Assembly: GCA_039908525.1 (NCBI GenBank)
Contig: JAMOAY010000026.1
Location: 15,817 to 79,816 of the forward strand
From: Magnetaquicoccus sp039908525
GTDB taxonomy: Bacteria > Pseudomonadota > Magnetococcia > Magnetococcales > Magnetaquicoccaceae
DNA length: 64,000 nucleotides
Direction: 5' to 3'
The translations under genes and the position numbers were made by a program. Under the pieces are notes generated by a model that was not told the DNA's origin, made no database searches, and worked only from the letters and a program-made list of their open reading frames with translations. Below, piece by piece: positions 27,829-37,134 of the stretch (positions within the stretch are counted from its first letter, which is position 1; every line of letters starts with the position of its first letter).

Positions 27829-28566
27829 TCATGGCTGTTTCGTCTCCTGCGCTCCGCCCGCCCGAAACTCCAACACCACACCCTGAATGGTGATCAGATA
27901 GCCGTTTTCCAGATTTTTCGGCTGGATCAACTTGCGATTGTTCAGCAGGACACCCGGCTCCGAAGGGGAGATGCTGTACACATCCCCCTGGCGGCGGATG
28001 ACGGCGGCCACCGCCGGGGCGTTGGGGGAGGTCAGGCGCACATCCGCATAGCCGGCGCCGCCGATGAGGGTGGACTCGCCACTGAGGGTGTAGCGCTCCT
28101 GGGCCAGTTTGCCCTCCTGCACCACGAGGCTGCCCGGATGGGCCAGTGCCCGGCTGGTGGGGGCGTAGAGCAGGGTGGAGGCCTCGTCGGGCGGGATCTC
28201 CCACTCCATGGTGGAGCGCAGAAAGGTGTCAGAATCCTGGCTGCTCTTCGGGAGCGCGGCCATGGCCATGGCCAGGCTGTCATCCTCGATGAAGAGCAGG
28301 GTGTGCTTGCCGATGAGGATGGCATCCCCATCCCGCAGGGGCTGTTCCGTGATCCGCACACCCTGGAGGAAGGTGCCGTTGCTGCTCTGCAAATCCCGCA
28401 GACGAAAGCCCCCTCCGGCCTGGAGAATCTCGGCATGGTGGCGGGAGACGGCCAGGTTTTCGATGGGAATGTCGTTATCCGGTGTGCGGCCGATGGTGGT
28501 CGTCTCTTTGTGCAGGGTGACCTGCCTGCGCACCTGATCCTTGAATTTGACGATAACCTTCGCCAT
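27829..28566 (-). CDS. Tandem FHA-domain protein
   Basis: A 245-residue protein starting MAKVIVKFKD, with GGGGAG about eight bases upstream; the open frame extends to 28713 but without family similarity. The first FHA domain (about 5-95) has all hallmarks: TTIGRTPDNDI, SRHHAEI and SSNGTFLQG. A second, weaker FHA-like fold is at about 145-240 (STLIGGAGYADVRL, then PGVLLNNRKL). FHA domains bind phosphothreonine, so this protein probably recruits a partner phosphorylated by a Ser/Thr kinase. It is the first gene of the minus-strand run and is divergent from tig. Confidence 0.85.
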   Translation of the reverse strand: MAKVIVKFKDQVRRQVTLHKETTTIGRTPDNDIPIENLAVSRHHAEILQAGGGFRLRDLQSSNGTFLQGVRITEQPLRDGDAILIGKHTLLFIEDDSLAMAMAALPKSSQDSDTFLRSTMEWEIPPDEASTLLYAPTSRALAHPGSLVVQEGKLAQERYTLSGESTLIGGAGYADVRLTSPNAPAVAAVIRRQGDVYSISPSEPGVLLNNRKLIQPKNLENGYLITIQGVVLEFRAGGAQETKQP

Positions 28567-28705
28567 GCCCTGCGCTCCCCTGTCAAAACGGTACTGTGTG
28601 CGGTCCCCCCGCCGTTGCAACCCTACCGAAGATGCCACTATAGCAGAAGATGTGCCACAGGGAAAAGAGCCCTCTCCATATCGTGGTGGTTCCCGTCGGG
28701 ATATG

Positions 28706-28735
28706 TTGCGCATCGGGGATCAATGGGGGTAATAT
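28706..28735 (+). promoter_or_regulatory. Probable sigma-70 promoter for tig
   Basis: TTGCGC at 28706-28711 and TAATAT at 28730-28735 are separated by 18 bases. Transcription would begin near 28742, about 25 bases before the trigger factor ATG. The 200-base divergent region must also hold the FHA-gene promoter, which I could not place. Confidence 0.5.
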
Positions 28736-28766
28736 GCCCTTTTCAACCGAGCATGAGTGGAGATCC

Positions 28767-30095
28767 ATGGACGTCACCGTTAAAGAAACCGCCCAGTTTG
28801 ATCGGGAGCTGACCGTTTGCATCGCCGCCGAGCAGGTGACTGCCCTGCTGGACCAGGAGCTGGCCCGCCTGGCCAAGAGCGCCCGCCTGCCCGGCTTTCG
28901 TCCGGGAAAGATCCCGAAAGCGGTGCTGGAAAACCGTTTTCACGATCAGTTGTCACAGACCGTCGTGGAGCAGTTGATCCGCGACAGTTACCCGGAGAGT
29001 CTGACCCGTCAAGGGCTGCAGCCGGTGGATCACGAACCCCGGCTCACGCTGGAACGTCTGAAACGGGGCCAACCCTTCACCTACACGGCCCACTTCCAGG
29101 TCTATCCGCAGGTGGAACCCAAGGGTTACAGCGGCCTGACCTTGACCCACCGCACGGCGGAGGTCACCGCGGCCGATGTGGACGCTGTGCTGCTGCAGTT
29201 GCGCACCGAGCGTGGCCGTTTCGTGGTGGAGGAGGGGCGTCAGGCGGCCATGGGGGACCAGTTGTTGCTGGACTATGACGGCAGCATCGACGGCGAGCGG
29301 TTTGCCGGGGGGCAGAACAGCGACCATCTGCTCGAACTGGGGCAGAAACGGTTCATCGACACCTTTGAAGAGCAGTTGGTGGGCTGCGTCGCCGGGGAGG
29401 AGCGGCAGGTCAAGGTCCGTTTCCCCGAGCAGTACCGGGTGACGGAACTGGCGGGCAAAGAGGCGCTGTTCGATTGCACGGTCCACGAGGTGCGGGTCCG
29501 GCAGCTGCCTCCGGAGGATGATGCCCTGGCCGCTCTGGCCGGCATGAAAGAGGGTGGCCTGGCGGAACTGCGCAATGAGATTGAACAGACCCTGCGTGCG
29601 CAGGCCGAGAAGGAGAGCAAACAGCAGCTGAAAAAAGCCATTCTGGACCAGTTGCTGGCCGCCAACACCCTGGACCTGCCCAGCCGTCTGGTGGAGCGGG
29701 AGGCGCGCAACATGCTGGCGCAGGCCAAGCACGAATACCAGCGCCAGGGGCTCTCCCTGCCCGACCTGGGCATCGATGAGGCCCGCCTGATCGATCAGTT
29801 TACCGAACAGGCCCGGGAACGGGTCACCCTGGGGTTGCTGCTGGCAGAGATCGCCGAACAGGAAAAACTGGAGGCCGACGAGGTGGCGGTGGAGGCCCGT
29901 CTGGTGGAGGTGAGCGCCGCGTACGGCGAACGGGCCAGTTCCATGAGGAAATGGGTCCGGGAGAGCGATGAGCGCATGGACGCCTTGCGCTCCTCGGTGC
30001 TGGAGCAGCAGGTGATCGACTGGATCCGTCACCACAGCACCGTGACCGAGACCTCCTGCAGCTTTGACGAACTGATGGGCAAGGAGACCGCGTGA
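28767..30095 (+). CDS. tig: Trigger factor (ribosome-associated chaperone and prolyl isomerase)
   Basis: A 442-residue protein, close to the usual 430-450. The ATG at 28767 starts the conserved MDVTVKET; the frame is open 39 codons further upstream without similarity. The ribosome-docking signature GFRPGKIP is at 43-50, the FKBP-type isomerase domain at about 150-245 (DQLLLDYDGSIDGERFAGG), and a long helical C-terminal domain holds substrates. It is followed by clpP, clpX and lon, the standard bacterial order for this proteostasis cluster. Confidence 0.97.
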   Translation: MDVTVKETAQFDRELTVCIAAEQVTALLDQELARLAKSARLPGFRPGKIPKAVLENRFHDQLSQTVVEQLIRDSYPESLTRQGLQPVDHEPRLTLERLKRGQPFTYTAHFQVYPQVEPKGYSGLTLTHRTAEVTAADVDAVLLQLRTERGRFVVEEGRQAAMGDQLLLDYDGSIDGERFAGGQNSDHLLELGQKRFIDTFEEQLVGCVAGEERQVKVRFPEQYRVTELAGKEALFDCTVHEVRVRQLPPEDDALAALAGMKEGGLAELRNEIEQTLRAQAEKESKQQLKKAILDQLLAANTLDLPSRLVEREARNMLAQAKHEYQRQGLSLPDLGIDEARLIDQFTEQARERVTLGLLLAEIAEQEKLEADEVAVEARLVEVSAAYGERASSMRKWVRESDERMDALRSSVLEQQVIDWIRHHSTVTETSCSFDELMGKETA

Positions 30096-30195
30096 GACAG
30101 GTGGGTGGCCGGGAGATGAGTGGTACGGTTTGTGCGTCCAAAAACCAACTGCACGGTGGCTGGTCACGGTGCGCTTCAGGGAAGGGGTGTTCTGC

Positions 30196-30813
30196 ATGAG
30201 TATGGTGCCCATGGTGGTGGAGACCACCAATCGCGGCGAGCGGGCGTATGATATCTACTCCCGGTTGCTCAAGGAGCGGGTCATTTTTCTGGTCGGTCCG
30301 ATCGACGACCACACGGCCAACGCGATCATCGCCCAGTTGCTGTTTCTGGAATCGGAAAATCCCGAGAAGGATATCCACCTTTACATCAATTCACCCGGTG
30401 GCCATGTCACCTCCGGTCTGGCCATTTACGACACCATGCAGTTTGTGCGCCCCGATGTCAGCACCCTGTGTGTGGGTCAGGCCTCCAGCATGGGCGCGGT
30501 CCTGTTGGCGGCGGGCGCCAAGGGCAAGCGGTTGGTGTTGCCCAACTCCCGGGTAATGATTCACCAACCCCTGGGCGGGGTCCAGGGCCAATCCACCGAG
30601 ATCCAGATCCAGGCCCGGGAGATCTCCCGCATGCGGGATCGTCTGAATGTCATCCTGGCCCATCACACCGGTCAGGGGTTGCGGCGCATCGCCCGGGATA
30701 CGGAACGGGACTTTTTCTTGTCGGCCAGCGAAGCCTGTGCCTACGGCCTGGTGGACAAGGTGCTTGAAAAGCGCGCCGTCGAGAACGAGGAAGAGATTAC
30801 GCCAGCCCACTGA
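30196..30813 (+). CDS. clpP: ATP-dependent Clp protease proteolytic subunit
   Basis: A 205-residue serine peptidase. ATG 30196 has GAAGGGG eight bases upstream and begins MSMVPMVVE, the normal ClpP N-terminus; 22 extra upstream codons are open but unlike the family. The catalytic triad is complete at canonical positions: S98 in QASSMGA, H123 in MIHQP and D172 in TERDFF. Fourteen subunits form the degradation chamber fed by ClpX, whose gene follows 16 bases later. Confidence 0.97.
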   Translation: MSMVPMVVETTNRGERAYDIYSRLLKERVIFLVGPIDDHTANAIIAQLLFLESENPEKDIHLYINSPGGHVTSGLAIYDTMQFVRPDVSTLCVGQASSMGAVLLAAGAKGKRLVLPNSRVMIHQPLGGVQGQSTEIQIQAREISRMRDRLNVILAHHTGQGLRRIARDTERDFFLSASEACAYGLVDKVLEKRAVENEEEITPAH

Positions 30814-30829
30814 TGGGGAGTCGCACGCC

Positions 30830-32095
30830 ATGGCAAAAAAAGTGACGGGAACAGGCAGTGTGTTGCACTGTTCGTTTTGCGGCAAAAATCAGCATGAAGT
30901 GCGCAAGCTGATCGCCGGTCCTTCGGTGTTCATCTGCAACGAGTGCATCGATCTGTGCCGGGATATCATCAAGGAAGAGCGGGAGGAGAAGACAGGCCGC
31001 AAGCAGGGCGGGGTGCCGACCCCCATGGAGATCAAGAGCATCCTGGATGAGTATGTCATCGGTCAGGAACGGGCCAAGAAGGTGCTCTCGGTCGCCGTCT
31101 ACAACCACTACAAACGGTTGACGGCGGAAAACAGCCTGGATGGCGGGGTGGAGATCGCCAAGAGCAACATCCTGTTGATCGGCCCCACCGGTTCCGGCAA
31201 GACCCTTCTGGCGCAGACCCTGGCCCGCATCCTGGACGTTCCCTTCACCATCGCCGATGCCACCACCCTGACCGAGGCCGGTTATGTCGGCGAGGATGTG
31301 GAGAACATCCTGCTGCGCCTGTTGCAGGCGGCGGAAAACGATGTGGAGAAGGCGCAACGGGGCATCGTTTTTATCGACGAGATCGACAAAATTGCCCGCA
31401 AGTCGGAAAATCCTTCCATCACCCGGGATGTCTCCGGCGAAGGGGTGCAGCAGGCCCTGCTGAAAATCATCGAGGGCACGGTCGCCAACGTGCCCCCGCA
31501 GGGGGGGCGCAAGCATCCCCAGCAGGAGTATCTGCAGGTGGATACCACCAACATCCTGGTCATCTGCGGCGGGGCCTTCAACGGCCTGGAGAAGGTGATC
31601 GAGCGCCGTTCCAACAAACACCAGGGTATCGGTTTCACCTCCGAGATCAAGAAATCCTCGGACAAGGATCGTCTGAACGAGCTGCTCGCCCTGCTGGAAC
31701 CGGAAGATCTGCTGCAGTTCGGCCTGATCCCGGAGTTTGTCGGTCGTCTGCCGGTGGTGGCCACCCTGGAGGAGTTGGATGAGGATGCCCTGATCCGCAT
31801 CCTTCGCGAGCCGAAAAACGCCCTTCTGAAACAGTATCAGCGTCTGTTCGAGCTGGAGGATGTCAGCCTGACCTTTACCGAGGAGGCGGTGCGGGCGGTG
31901 GCCACCAAGGCGGTCAAGCGCAAGATCGGCGCGCGCGGTTTGCGGGCCATCCTGGAGAGTGTCCTGCTGGATGTCATGTATGATATTCCCTCACAGCCGA
32001 CGGTGCAGGAGGTGGTCATCAACAAGGAGGCCATCGACAACGATGGCGCACCCCTGCTGATCTATGAAGATTTGCCCATGGAAGCCAATGGGTGA
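30830..32095 (+). CDS. clpX: ATP-dependent Clp protease ATP-binding subunit ClpX
   Basis: A 421-residue AAA+ unfoldase. The start at 30830 has GGGGAG nine bases upstream. The N-terminal zinc finger uses C14, C17, C36 and C39 (CSFCGK, CNECIDLC). Walker A GPTGSGKT, Walker B VFIDEIDKI, the sensor region IPEFVGRLP and the ClpP-docking IGF loop (HQGIGFTSE) are all present. It feeds substrates to ClpP. Confidence 0.97.
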   Translation: MAKKVTGTGSVLHCSFCGKNQHEVRKLIAGPSVFICNECIDLCRDIIKEEREEKTGRKQGGVPTPMEIKSILDEYVIGQERAKKVLSVAVYNHYKRLTAENSLDGGVEIAKSNILLIGPTGSGKTLLAQTLARILDVPFTIADATTLTEAGYVGEDVENILLRLLQAAENDVEKAQRGIVFIDEIDKIARKSENPSITRDVSGEGVQQALLKIIEGTVANVPPQGGRKHPQQEYLQVDTTNILVICGGAFNGLEKVIERRSNKHQGIGFTSEIKKSSDKDRLNELLALLEPEDLLQFGLIPEFVGRLPVVATLEELDEDALIRILREPKNALLKQYQRLFELEDVSLTFTEEAVRAVATKAVKRKIGARGLRAILESVLLDVMYDIPSQPTVQEVVINKEAIDNDGAPLLIYEDLPMEANG

Positions 32096-32222
32096 GCGGT
32101 TGTGGCACAGATCGGATCGGATGGCGGGCATGGAGGCGGCCCTCCGGCCATGGTCGCGGGGGTTGCCTCGTGTTCGCCCCTTTTTTTTAAAATCGTTTTG
32201 ACCGACAAAGGATCCTCATGGC

Positions 32223-34676
32223 ATGGCCATCCATACGCTAGACGGCGGGCTTTCCGGTGGTTTGCTGCGCATCCCCGTGCTGCCTCTGCGGGATATCGTG
32301 GTTTTTCCCCACATGATCGTCCCCCTGTTTGTAGGCCGGCAGCGCTCCATTCGTGCCCTGGAGGCGATTTCGTCCCAGTCGGAGCAGCGGCGCATCCTGC
32401 TGGTGACCCAGAAGGATGCCTCCACCGATGAACCGGGGGAGGAGGATATCAGCAGCGTTGGCGTGGAGGGGGTGATTCTGCAGGTTCTGAAACTGCCGGA
32501 CAATACCGTCAAGGTGTTGGTGGAGGGGGGGCAGCGGGTGCGCATCCGCCGGTATGTGCAGAGGGATCCCTGTTTTATTGTCGAAGCCACCCTCATGGAG
32601 GAGGATCCGTACGATCGCACCGAGGCATTGGCCCTGATGCGCACCATCGTCCGCCAGTTTGATGCCTATTCCAAGATCAACAAACGCATTGTGCCGGAGG
32701 TGCTGGCAACCCTGCAGAGCACGGAGGAGCCGGAGCAGTTGGCCGATTTTGTCGCCCCCCACGTGGCGATGAAGGTGACGGACCGGCAGGCGCTGCTGGA
32801 GATGCCCTCGGTGCTGGAGCGCCTGGAGCGGTTGCTGCTGGCCATGGAGCAGGAGCTGGATGTTTTCCAGGTGGAAAAACGGGTGCGGGGCCGGGTCAAG
32901 CGGCAGATGGAGAAGAGCCACCGCGACTACTATCTGAACGAGCAGATGAAGGCCATCCAGAAGGAGTTGGGCGAACGGGGGGACGAGAAGGAGGAGTTGG
33001 CCGAACTGGCGGAGAGGATCGAGGCCGCACAACTCTCCGAGGAGGCCCACAAAAAGGCCATCTCCGAACTGAAAAAGTTGCGCCAGATGGCCCCCATGTC
33101 CGCCGAGTCGACGGTGGTGCGCAACTACATCGACTGGCTGGTCTGCCTGCCCTGGGGCCAGTTGACCGAGATGACCCACGACCTGGCCCGGGCCGAGGCG
33201 ATCCTGGCCGAGGACCACTGGGGGCTGGACAAGGTCAAGGAGCGCATTGTCGAGCAGTTGGCGGTCCAGCAGAAGGTGCAGAAGGTCAAGGGGCCGATCC
33301 TCTGTCTGGTGGGTCCGCCGGGGGTGGGCAAGACTTCTCTGGCCAAATCGATTGCCCGGGCCGCCGGGCGGGACTATGTGCGCATCTCTCTGGGGGGCAT
33401 CCGGGACGAGGCGGAGATCCGTGGCCACCGGCGCACCTACATCGGCTCCCTGCCGGGCAAGATCATCCAGTCCATGAAAAAGGCGGGCAGCAACAACCCG
33501 CTGTTTTTGCTGGACGAGATCGACAAGGTGGGCTCCGACTTTCGCGGGGATCCGTCGTCGGCCCTGTTGGAGGTTCTGGACCCGGAGCAGAATGTGGCCT
33601 TCAACGACCACTATCTGGAGGTCGATTATGACCTTTCCAAGGTGATGTTCATCACCACGGCCAACAGTCTCAACATCCCCCGTCCCCTGCTGGACCGCAT
33701 GGAGGTGATCCGTCTGGCGGGCTATACGGAGCAGGAGAAGATCCGCATCGCCAACGACTATCTGATTCCCCGGCAGATGGAGGCCCACGGTCTGGACAAG
33801 ACGGAGTTTGCCCTCGCCGAGCAGGGGTTGGTGGAGATCATCCGCTACTATACCCGCGAGGCGGGGGTGCGCAATCTGGATCGGGAGATTGCCAGCCTGT
33901 GCCGCAAGACGGCGCGGGCCCTTCTCTCCGGCAAGGTTCGTGGCCGGCTGGTGGTCACCCCCAAACGGCTGGAGAAGCATCTTGGCGTGCGCCGGCACCG
34001 TTTCGGCCTGACCGAGGACACGGATCTGATCGGGGTCACCACCGGTTTGGCCTGGACCGAGGTGGGGGGGGAGATCCTCACCATTGAGGGTACCCTGATC
34101 GACGGCAAGGGCAAACTGACGATCACCGGCAAACTGGGGGATGTGATGCAGGAGTCGGCCCAGGCGGCGATGACCTATGTACGCTCCCGGGCCAAGGAGT
34201 GGGGGCTGGTGGAGGAAGAGTTTTTCCAGAAACACGACATCCATATCCACGTGCCGGAGGGGGCGACACCCAAGGATGGACCGTCGGCGGGCATCGCCAT
34301 GTGTGTGACCCTGGTGAGCGCCCTGCTGGGCATCCCGGTGCGGCGTGATGTGGCGATGACCGGGGAGATCACCCTTCGTGGCCGGGTTCTGGTGATCGGG
34401 GGGTTGAAGGAGAAGCTGCTGGCCGCCCACCGTTCCGGGGTCAAACATGTGCTGATTCCCAGCGAGAATGTCAAGGATCTCAAAGAGGTTCCCCAGAGCA
34501 TTCTCCGGGATCTGGAGATCCATCCGGTCAACCATCTGGACGAGGTGTTGCGTCTGGCGCTGACCAAACCCTTGCAGTCGCTGCCCGCAGAGCCGTTGTT
34601 GCCGGTCGAGCCGTCTGTTCTGGCCAGCCGTGACGGCCTGCTGCCGGTGGGGGAGTCTCCGGCGGTGACCCATTGA
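32223..34676 (+). CDS. lon: ATP-dependent protease Lon
   Basis: A 817-residue Lon. The N-terminal substrate domain begins with LRIPVLPLRDIVVFPHM. The AAA+ module has Walker A GPPGVGKTSL and LFLLDEIDKVG. The protease domain carries Ser688 in PKDGPSAGIA and Lys731 in GGLKEKLLAA, 43 residues apart as in E. coli Lon. AAAGGA about 11 bases upstream marks the start; another in-frame choice is not obvious. Short eight-T tract at 32188-32195 lies between clpX and lon, but without a strong stem I do not call a terminator. Confidence 0.97.
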   Translation: MAIHTLDGGLSGGLLRIPVLPLRDIVVFPHMIVPLFVGRQRSIRALEAISSQSEQRRILLVTQKDASTDEPGEEDISSVGVEGVILQVLKLPDNTVKVLVEGGQRVRIRRYVQRDPCFIVEATLMEEDPYDRTEALALMRTIVRQFDAYSKINKRIVPEVLATLQSTEEPEQLADFVAPHVAMKVTDRQALLEMPSVLERLERLLLAMEQELDVFQVEKRVRGRVKRQMEKSHRDYYLNEQMKAIQKELGERGDEKEELAELAERIEAAQLSEEAHKKAISELKKLRQMAPMSAESTVVRNYIDWLVCLPWGQLTEMTHDLARAEAILAEDHWGLDKVKERIVEQLAVQQKVQKVKGPILCLVGPPGVGKTSLAKSIARAAGRDYVRISLGGIRDEAEIRGHRRTYIGSLPGKIIQSMKKAGSNNPLFLLDEIDKVGSDFRGDPSSALLEVLDPEQNVAFNDHYLEVDYDLSKVMFITTANSLNIPRPLLDRMEVIRLAGYTEQEKIRIANDYLIPRQMEAHGLDKTEFALAEQGLVEIIRYYTREAGVRNLDREIASLCRKTARALLSGKVRGRLVVTPKRLEKHLGVRRHRFGLTEDTDLIGVTTGLAWTEVGGEILTIEGTLIDGKGKLTITGKLGDVMQESAQAAMTYVRSRAKEWGLVEEEFFQKHDIHIHVPEGATPKDGPSAGIAMCVTLVSALLGIPVRRDVAMTGEITLRGRVLVIGGLKEKLLAAHRSGVKHVLIPSENVKDLKEVPQSILRDLEIHPVNHLDEVLRLALTKPLQSLPAEPLLPVEPSVLASRDGLLPVGESPAVTH

Positions 34677-34795
34677 GATGGGTCTAAAAATTATTGAAAA
34701 AAAAGGTGGAGGGGATCTGGGTGGCCGAAGCAGGGATCAAGGCCCGCTTTGATCGACCCCCCCTTTGTGTGGAACCAGACAGGAGTAACCGGATC

Positions 34796-35482
34796 GTGGC
34801 GATTTTTTTGGATACGGGCAAGATCGACGAGATTGAGAAATACCGCAAGATGGGCATCATCCGCGGTGTCACCACCAATCCGACCATCCTGTTGCGCAGC
34901 GGTGTGAAGGGTGGCATGCGGGGCATCGAACAGCGGACGATCGAGATTGCGCGCTTGATTCACCCGCTGCCGTTGTCGGTGGAGGTGACCACCAACGATC
35001 GCCAGGGCATGATCGAGGAGGCCAAGTTGTTGGCGGGTCTGGCGGACAACATCAATGTCAAGATCACCATTCATGGCCCGGACGGGGAGATGGAAAACCT
35101 GGAGGTGATCCACGAACTGGAGAATGTGCACGACGTGCGGGTCAATGTGACGGCGATGATGAGCGCCCAGCAGTGCCTGCTGGCAGCCATGGCGGGCGCC
35201 ACCTATGTCTCCCTGTTTGGGGGGCGGGTCAACAACATGGGCTACAACGCCTGTGACGAGATCACCCGTCTGCGCGACCTCCTGGACAGCCTGCAGCTGC
35301 CGGCCCGGATCATCATTGGTTCCACCCGGGAGGTGTTGAATATCGTGGAGTGGCTGTCGGCCGGGGCCCATATCGTCACCTGTACGCCGGGCCTGATCGA
35401 GGGGATGATCGTCCATCCCTACAGCAAGGAGACGGTGCGCATGTTTCTGGAAGATGCCGCGCAGTTGAAAAAGCTGCTGTGA
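34796..35482 (+). CDS. Transaldolase / fructose-6-phosphate aldolase-like enzyme
   Basis: A 228-residue protein of the small transaldolase (TalC/FSA) type; the GTG at 34796 with AGGAG ten bases upstream fits the family start (MAIFLDTGKIDEIEKY), although the frame is open from 34694. Motifs: GVTTNPTILLRSG, SVEVTTND, the Schiff-base Lys region NVKITIHG and SLFGGRVNNMG. These enzymes transfer or cleave a dihydroxyacetone unit. The gene overlaps the next one (TGATG), and lies in a glycan cluster with transketolase subunits, so I infer a dedicated sugar-phosphate supply. The exact substrate cannot be read from sequence. Confidence 0.85.
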   Translation: MAIFLDTGKIDEIEKYRKMGIIRGVTTNPTILLRSGVKGGMRGIEQRTIEIARLIHPLPLSVEVTTNDRQGMIEEAKLLAGLADNINVKITIHGPDGEMENLEVIHELENVHDVRVNVTAMMSAQQCLLAAMAGATYVSLFGGRVNNMGYNACDEITRLRDLLDSLQLPARIIIGSTREVLNIVEWLSAGAHIVTCTPGLIEGMIVHPYSKETVRMFLEDAAQLKKLL

Positions 35483-36045
35483 TGCAACAGCGGGCCATCT
35501 TTCTGGACCGGGATGGTGTTTTGTGCCGTTCTTTGGTGCGGGATGGCAAGGGATACGCGCCACGCAGCCTGGCCGAGTTTGCCATCTATCCCGAGGCGCC
35601 GACGGCGGTGGGGTTGTTGAAAGCGGCAGGTTTCCAGATTGTTGTGGTGACCAACCAGCCGGATATCGGGCACGGTCTGGTGACGGAGGTCTGTGTGGCG
35701 TCGATGCATCAGCGACTGCAGGCGGCCATGCCGATTGATCTCATCCTCACCTGCCCCCACCGGCAGGAGGAGGGGTGTGGCTGCCGCAAGCCCAGGCCGG
35801 GTCTGTTGGAAGAGGCGGTTCGGCGACTCTCCATCGATGCGGGGCGCTCCTTCATGGTGGGCGACCGCTCCAGTGATGTGGTGGCCGGTCAGGCGCTGGG
35901 GTGTGTGACTCTGTTCATCGACCGTCACTACCGGGAGCCGTTGACGGTGGTACCGGATGGTCGCGTGGCCTCTGTCTGGCATGCGGCGCAGTGGATTGTG
36001 GCGCGTTGTTCGTTTGCATCTTCACGACCGCCACCCTTTTTATGA
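35482..36045 (+). CDS. HAD-IIIA phosphatase, heptose-bisphosphate phosphatase (GmhB)-like
   Basis: A 187-residue HAD phosphatase. ATG 35482 overlaps the transaldolase stop. Catalytic DRDGV gives nucleophile D9 and general acid D11; motif II is VVVTNQPDIGHG; the metal site is GDRSSDVVAG. The zinc loop typical of GmhB is present: CPHRQEEGCGCRKPRPG with a Cys-His-Cys-Cys pattern. GmhB removes the 7-phosphate in ADP-heptose synthesis, which fits the GmhA- and HldE-like genes 10 kb downstream. Histidinol-phosphate phosphatases share the same fold, but the genomic context favours a heptose role. Confidence 0.85.
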   Translation: MQQRAIFLDRDGVLCRSLVRDGKGYAPRSLAEFAIYPEAPTAVGLLKAAGFQIVVVTNQPDIGHGLVTEVCVASMHQRLQAAMPIDLILTCPHRQEEGCGCRKPRPGLLEEAVRRLSIDAGRSFMVGDRSSDVVAGQALGCVTLFIDRHYREPLTVVPDGRVASVWHAAQWIVARCSFASSRPPPFL

Positions 36046-36300
36046 CATGTTCCTGCGGGAGCCTATCACATGAGCAGGGGGAGTGTGCTCTACGGTGTTC
36101 CCGTCGCGGGGAGGTGGGCTGTTTGGGGTTTCTTGACGACAACTCCACAGTCTGGCAGAATCGCCAAGCACTGGTTGTCGCCACCCCTCCGCCCTTCTTT
36201 GATTTTGATAGTTTTTAAACCATGGCGGGTCCAGGGTCGAACTCCCCGCTGCTTGTCGCAAATTTTCCCACTCCTGTCATTGTGAGTTGATCCGAACCCC

Positions 36301-37134
36301 ATGAATTTCATTCCCGATCGTTTTGATCTCATGGCCTCCCGGGCGCGCTGTCGGCGCATGCGCCGGCGGATTGTGGGTCTGGCCCGCCGTTTGACGGCGC
36401 TGCATATCGGCGGCGCCTTTTCCTGTTTGGAGATGGTGGATACCTTGTACCACGGTCTGATGCGTCGCGAGGAGGACGGTCGTTTCCGGGACAGTTTCAT
36501 CCTCTCCAAGGGTCACGGGGCCATGGCGCAGTATGCCGCCCTGGAAGAGCTGCACATCCTCCGACCGGCGGATCTGGATGGCTACTGCAGTGCGGGGGGG
36601 CGGCTGGGCACCCACCCGGACCGGGGGCTTCCGGGTATCGAGGCCTCCACCGGTTCTTTGGGTCACGGACTGGGCATGGGTGGGGGGATGGCGTTGCACG
36701 ACAAGGTGTTCCACGAGGATCGGGTCACCTATGTGGTGATGAGCGATGGTGAACTCCAGGAAGGGTCGGTTTGGGAGATGTTTTTGCAGGCCCCGGCCCT
36801 GGGTTTGCACAATCTGGTGGCCTTTGTGGACTACAACAACCTGCAATCCATGGGCTTTACCTCCGACACCCATCCCAATTTTTATCCCATCAAAGAGAAG
36901 GTGGCTGCCTTTGGCTGGGAGGTGGTGGAGCTGGATGGTCATGATCAATCCGCCATTTTCGAGGCTGTCTCTTCCCGCAGTGGCCGGGCCCCATTTTTTG
37001 TGGTGGGCAGAACCATCAAGGGCAGGGGGGTCAGCTATATGGAGAACCAGCCCTTGTGGCACTACCGCTCCCCCAACGAGGCAGAATACCAGCAAGCCAT
37101 GGCGGAGTTGGCCGATCCGGGAGCAGAGGCATGA
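36301..37134 (+). CDS. Transketolase, N-terminal (diphosphate-binding) subunit
   Basis: A 277-residue protein covering only the first transketolase domain. Thiamine-diphosphate site: SDGELQEGSVWE to YNNLQSMG. GHGAMAQYAALEE and ASTGSLGHGLGMG match the family. The stop overlaps the start of the C-terminal subunit (ATGA), so the two make a split enzyme. Split transketolases in glycan clusters usually build or extend unusual sugars; here the partner transaldolase suggests sedoheptulose 7-phosphate. A 255-base gap without a gene precedes it. Confidence 0.92.
   Translation: MNFIPDRFDLMASRARCRRMRRRIVGLARRLTALHIGGAFSCLEMVDTLYHGLMRREEDGRFRDSFILSKGHGAMAQYAALEELHILRPADLDGYCSAGGRLGTHPDRGLPGIEASTGSLGHGLGMGGGMALHDKVFHEDRVTYVVMSDGELQEGSVWEMFLQAPALGLHNLVAFVDYNNLQSMGFTSDTHPNFYPIKEKVAAFGWEVVELDGHDQSAIFEAVSSRSGRAPFFVVGRTIKGRGVSYMENQPLWHYRSPNEAEYQQAMAELADPGAEA

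Noticed and set aside
23487..27893. Plus-strand open frame of 1468 codons
   Set aside because: Antisense shadow of the PilZ membrane protein gene; no recognisable domain and no ribosome site.
32188..32195. Terminator between clpX and lon
   Set aside because: There is a T run, but only a four-base G/C stem could be formed before it.
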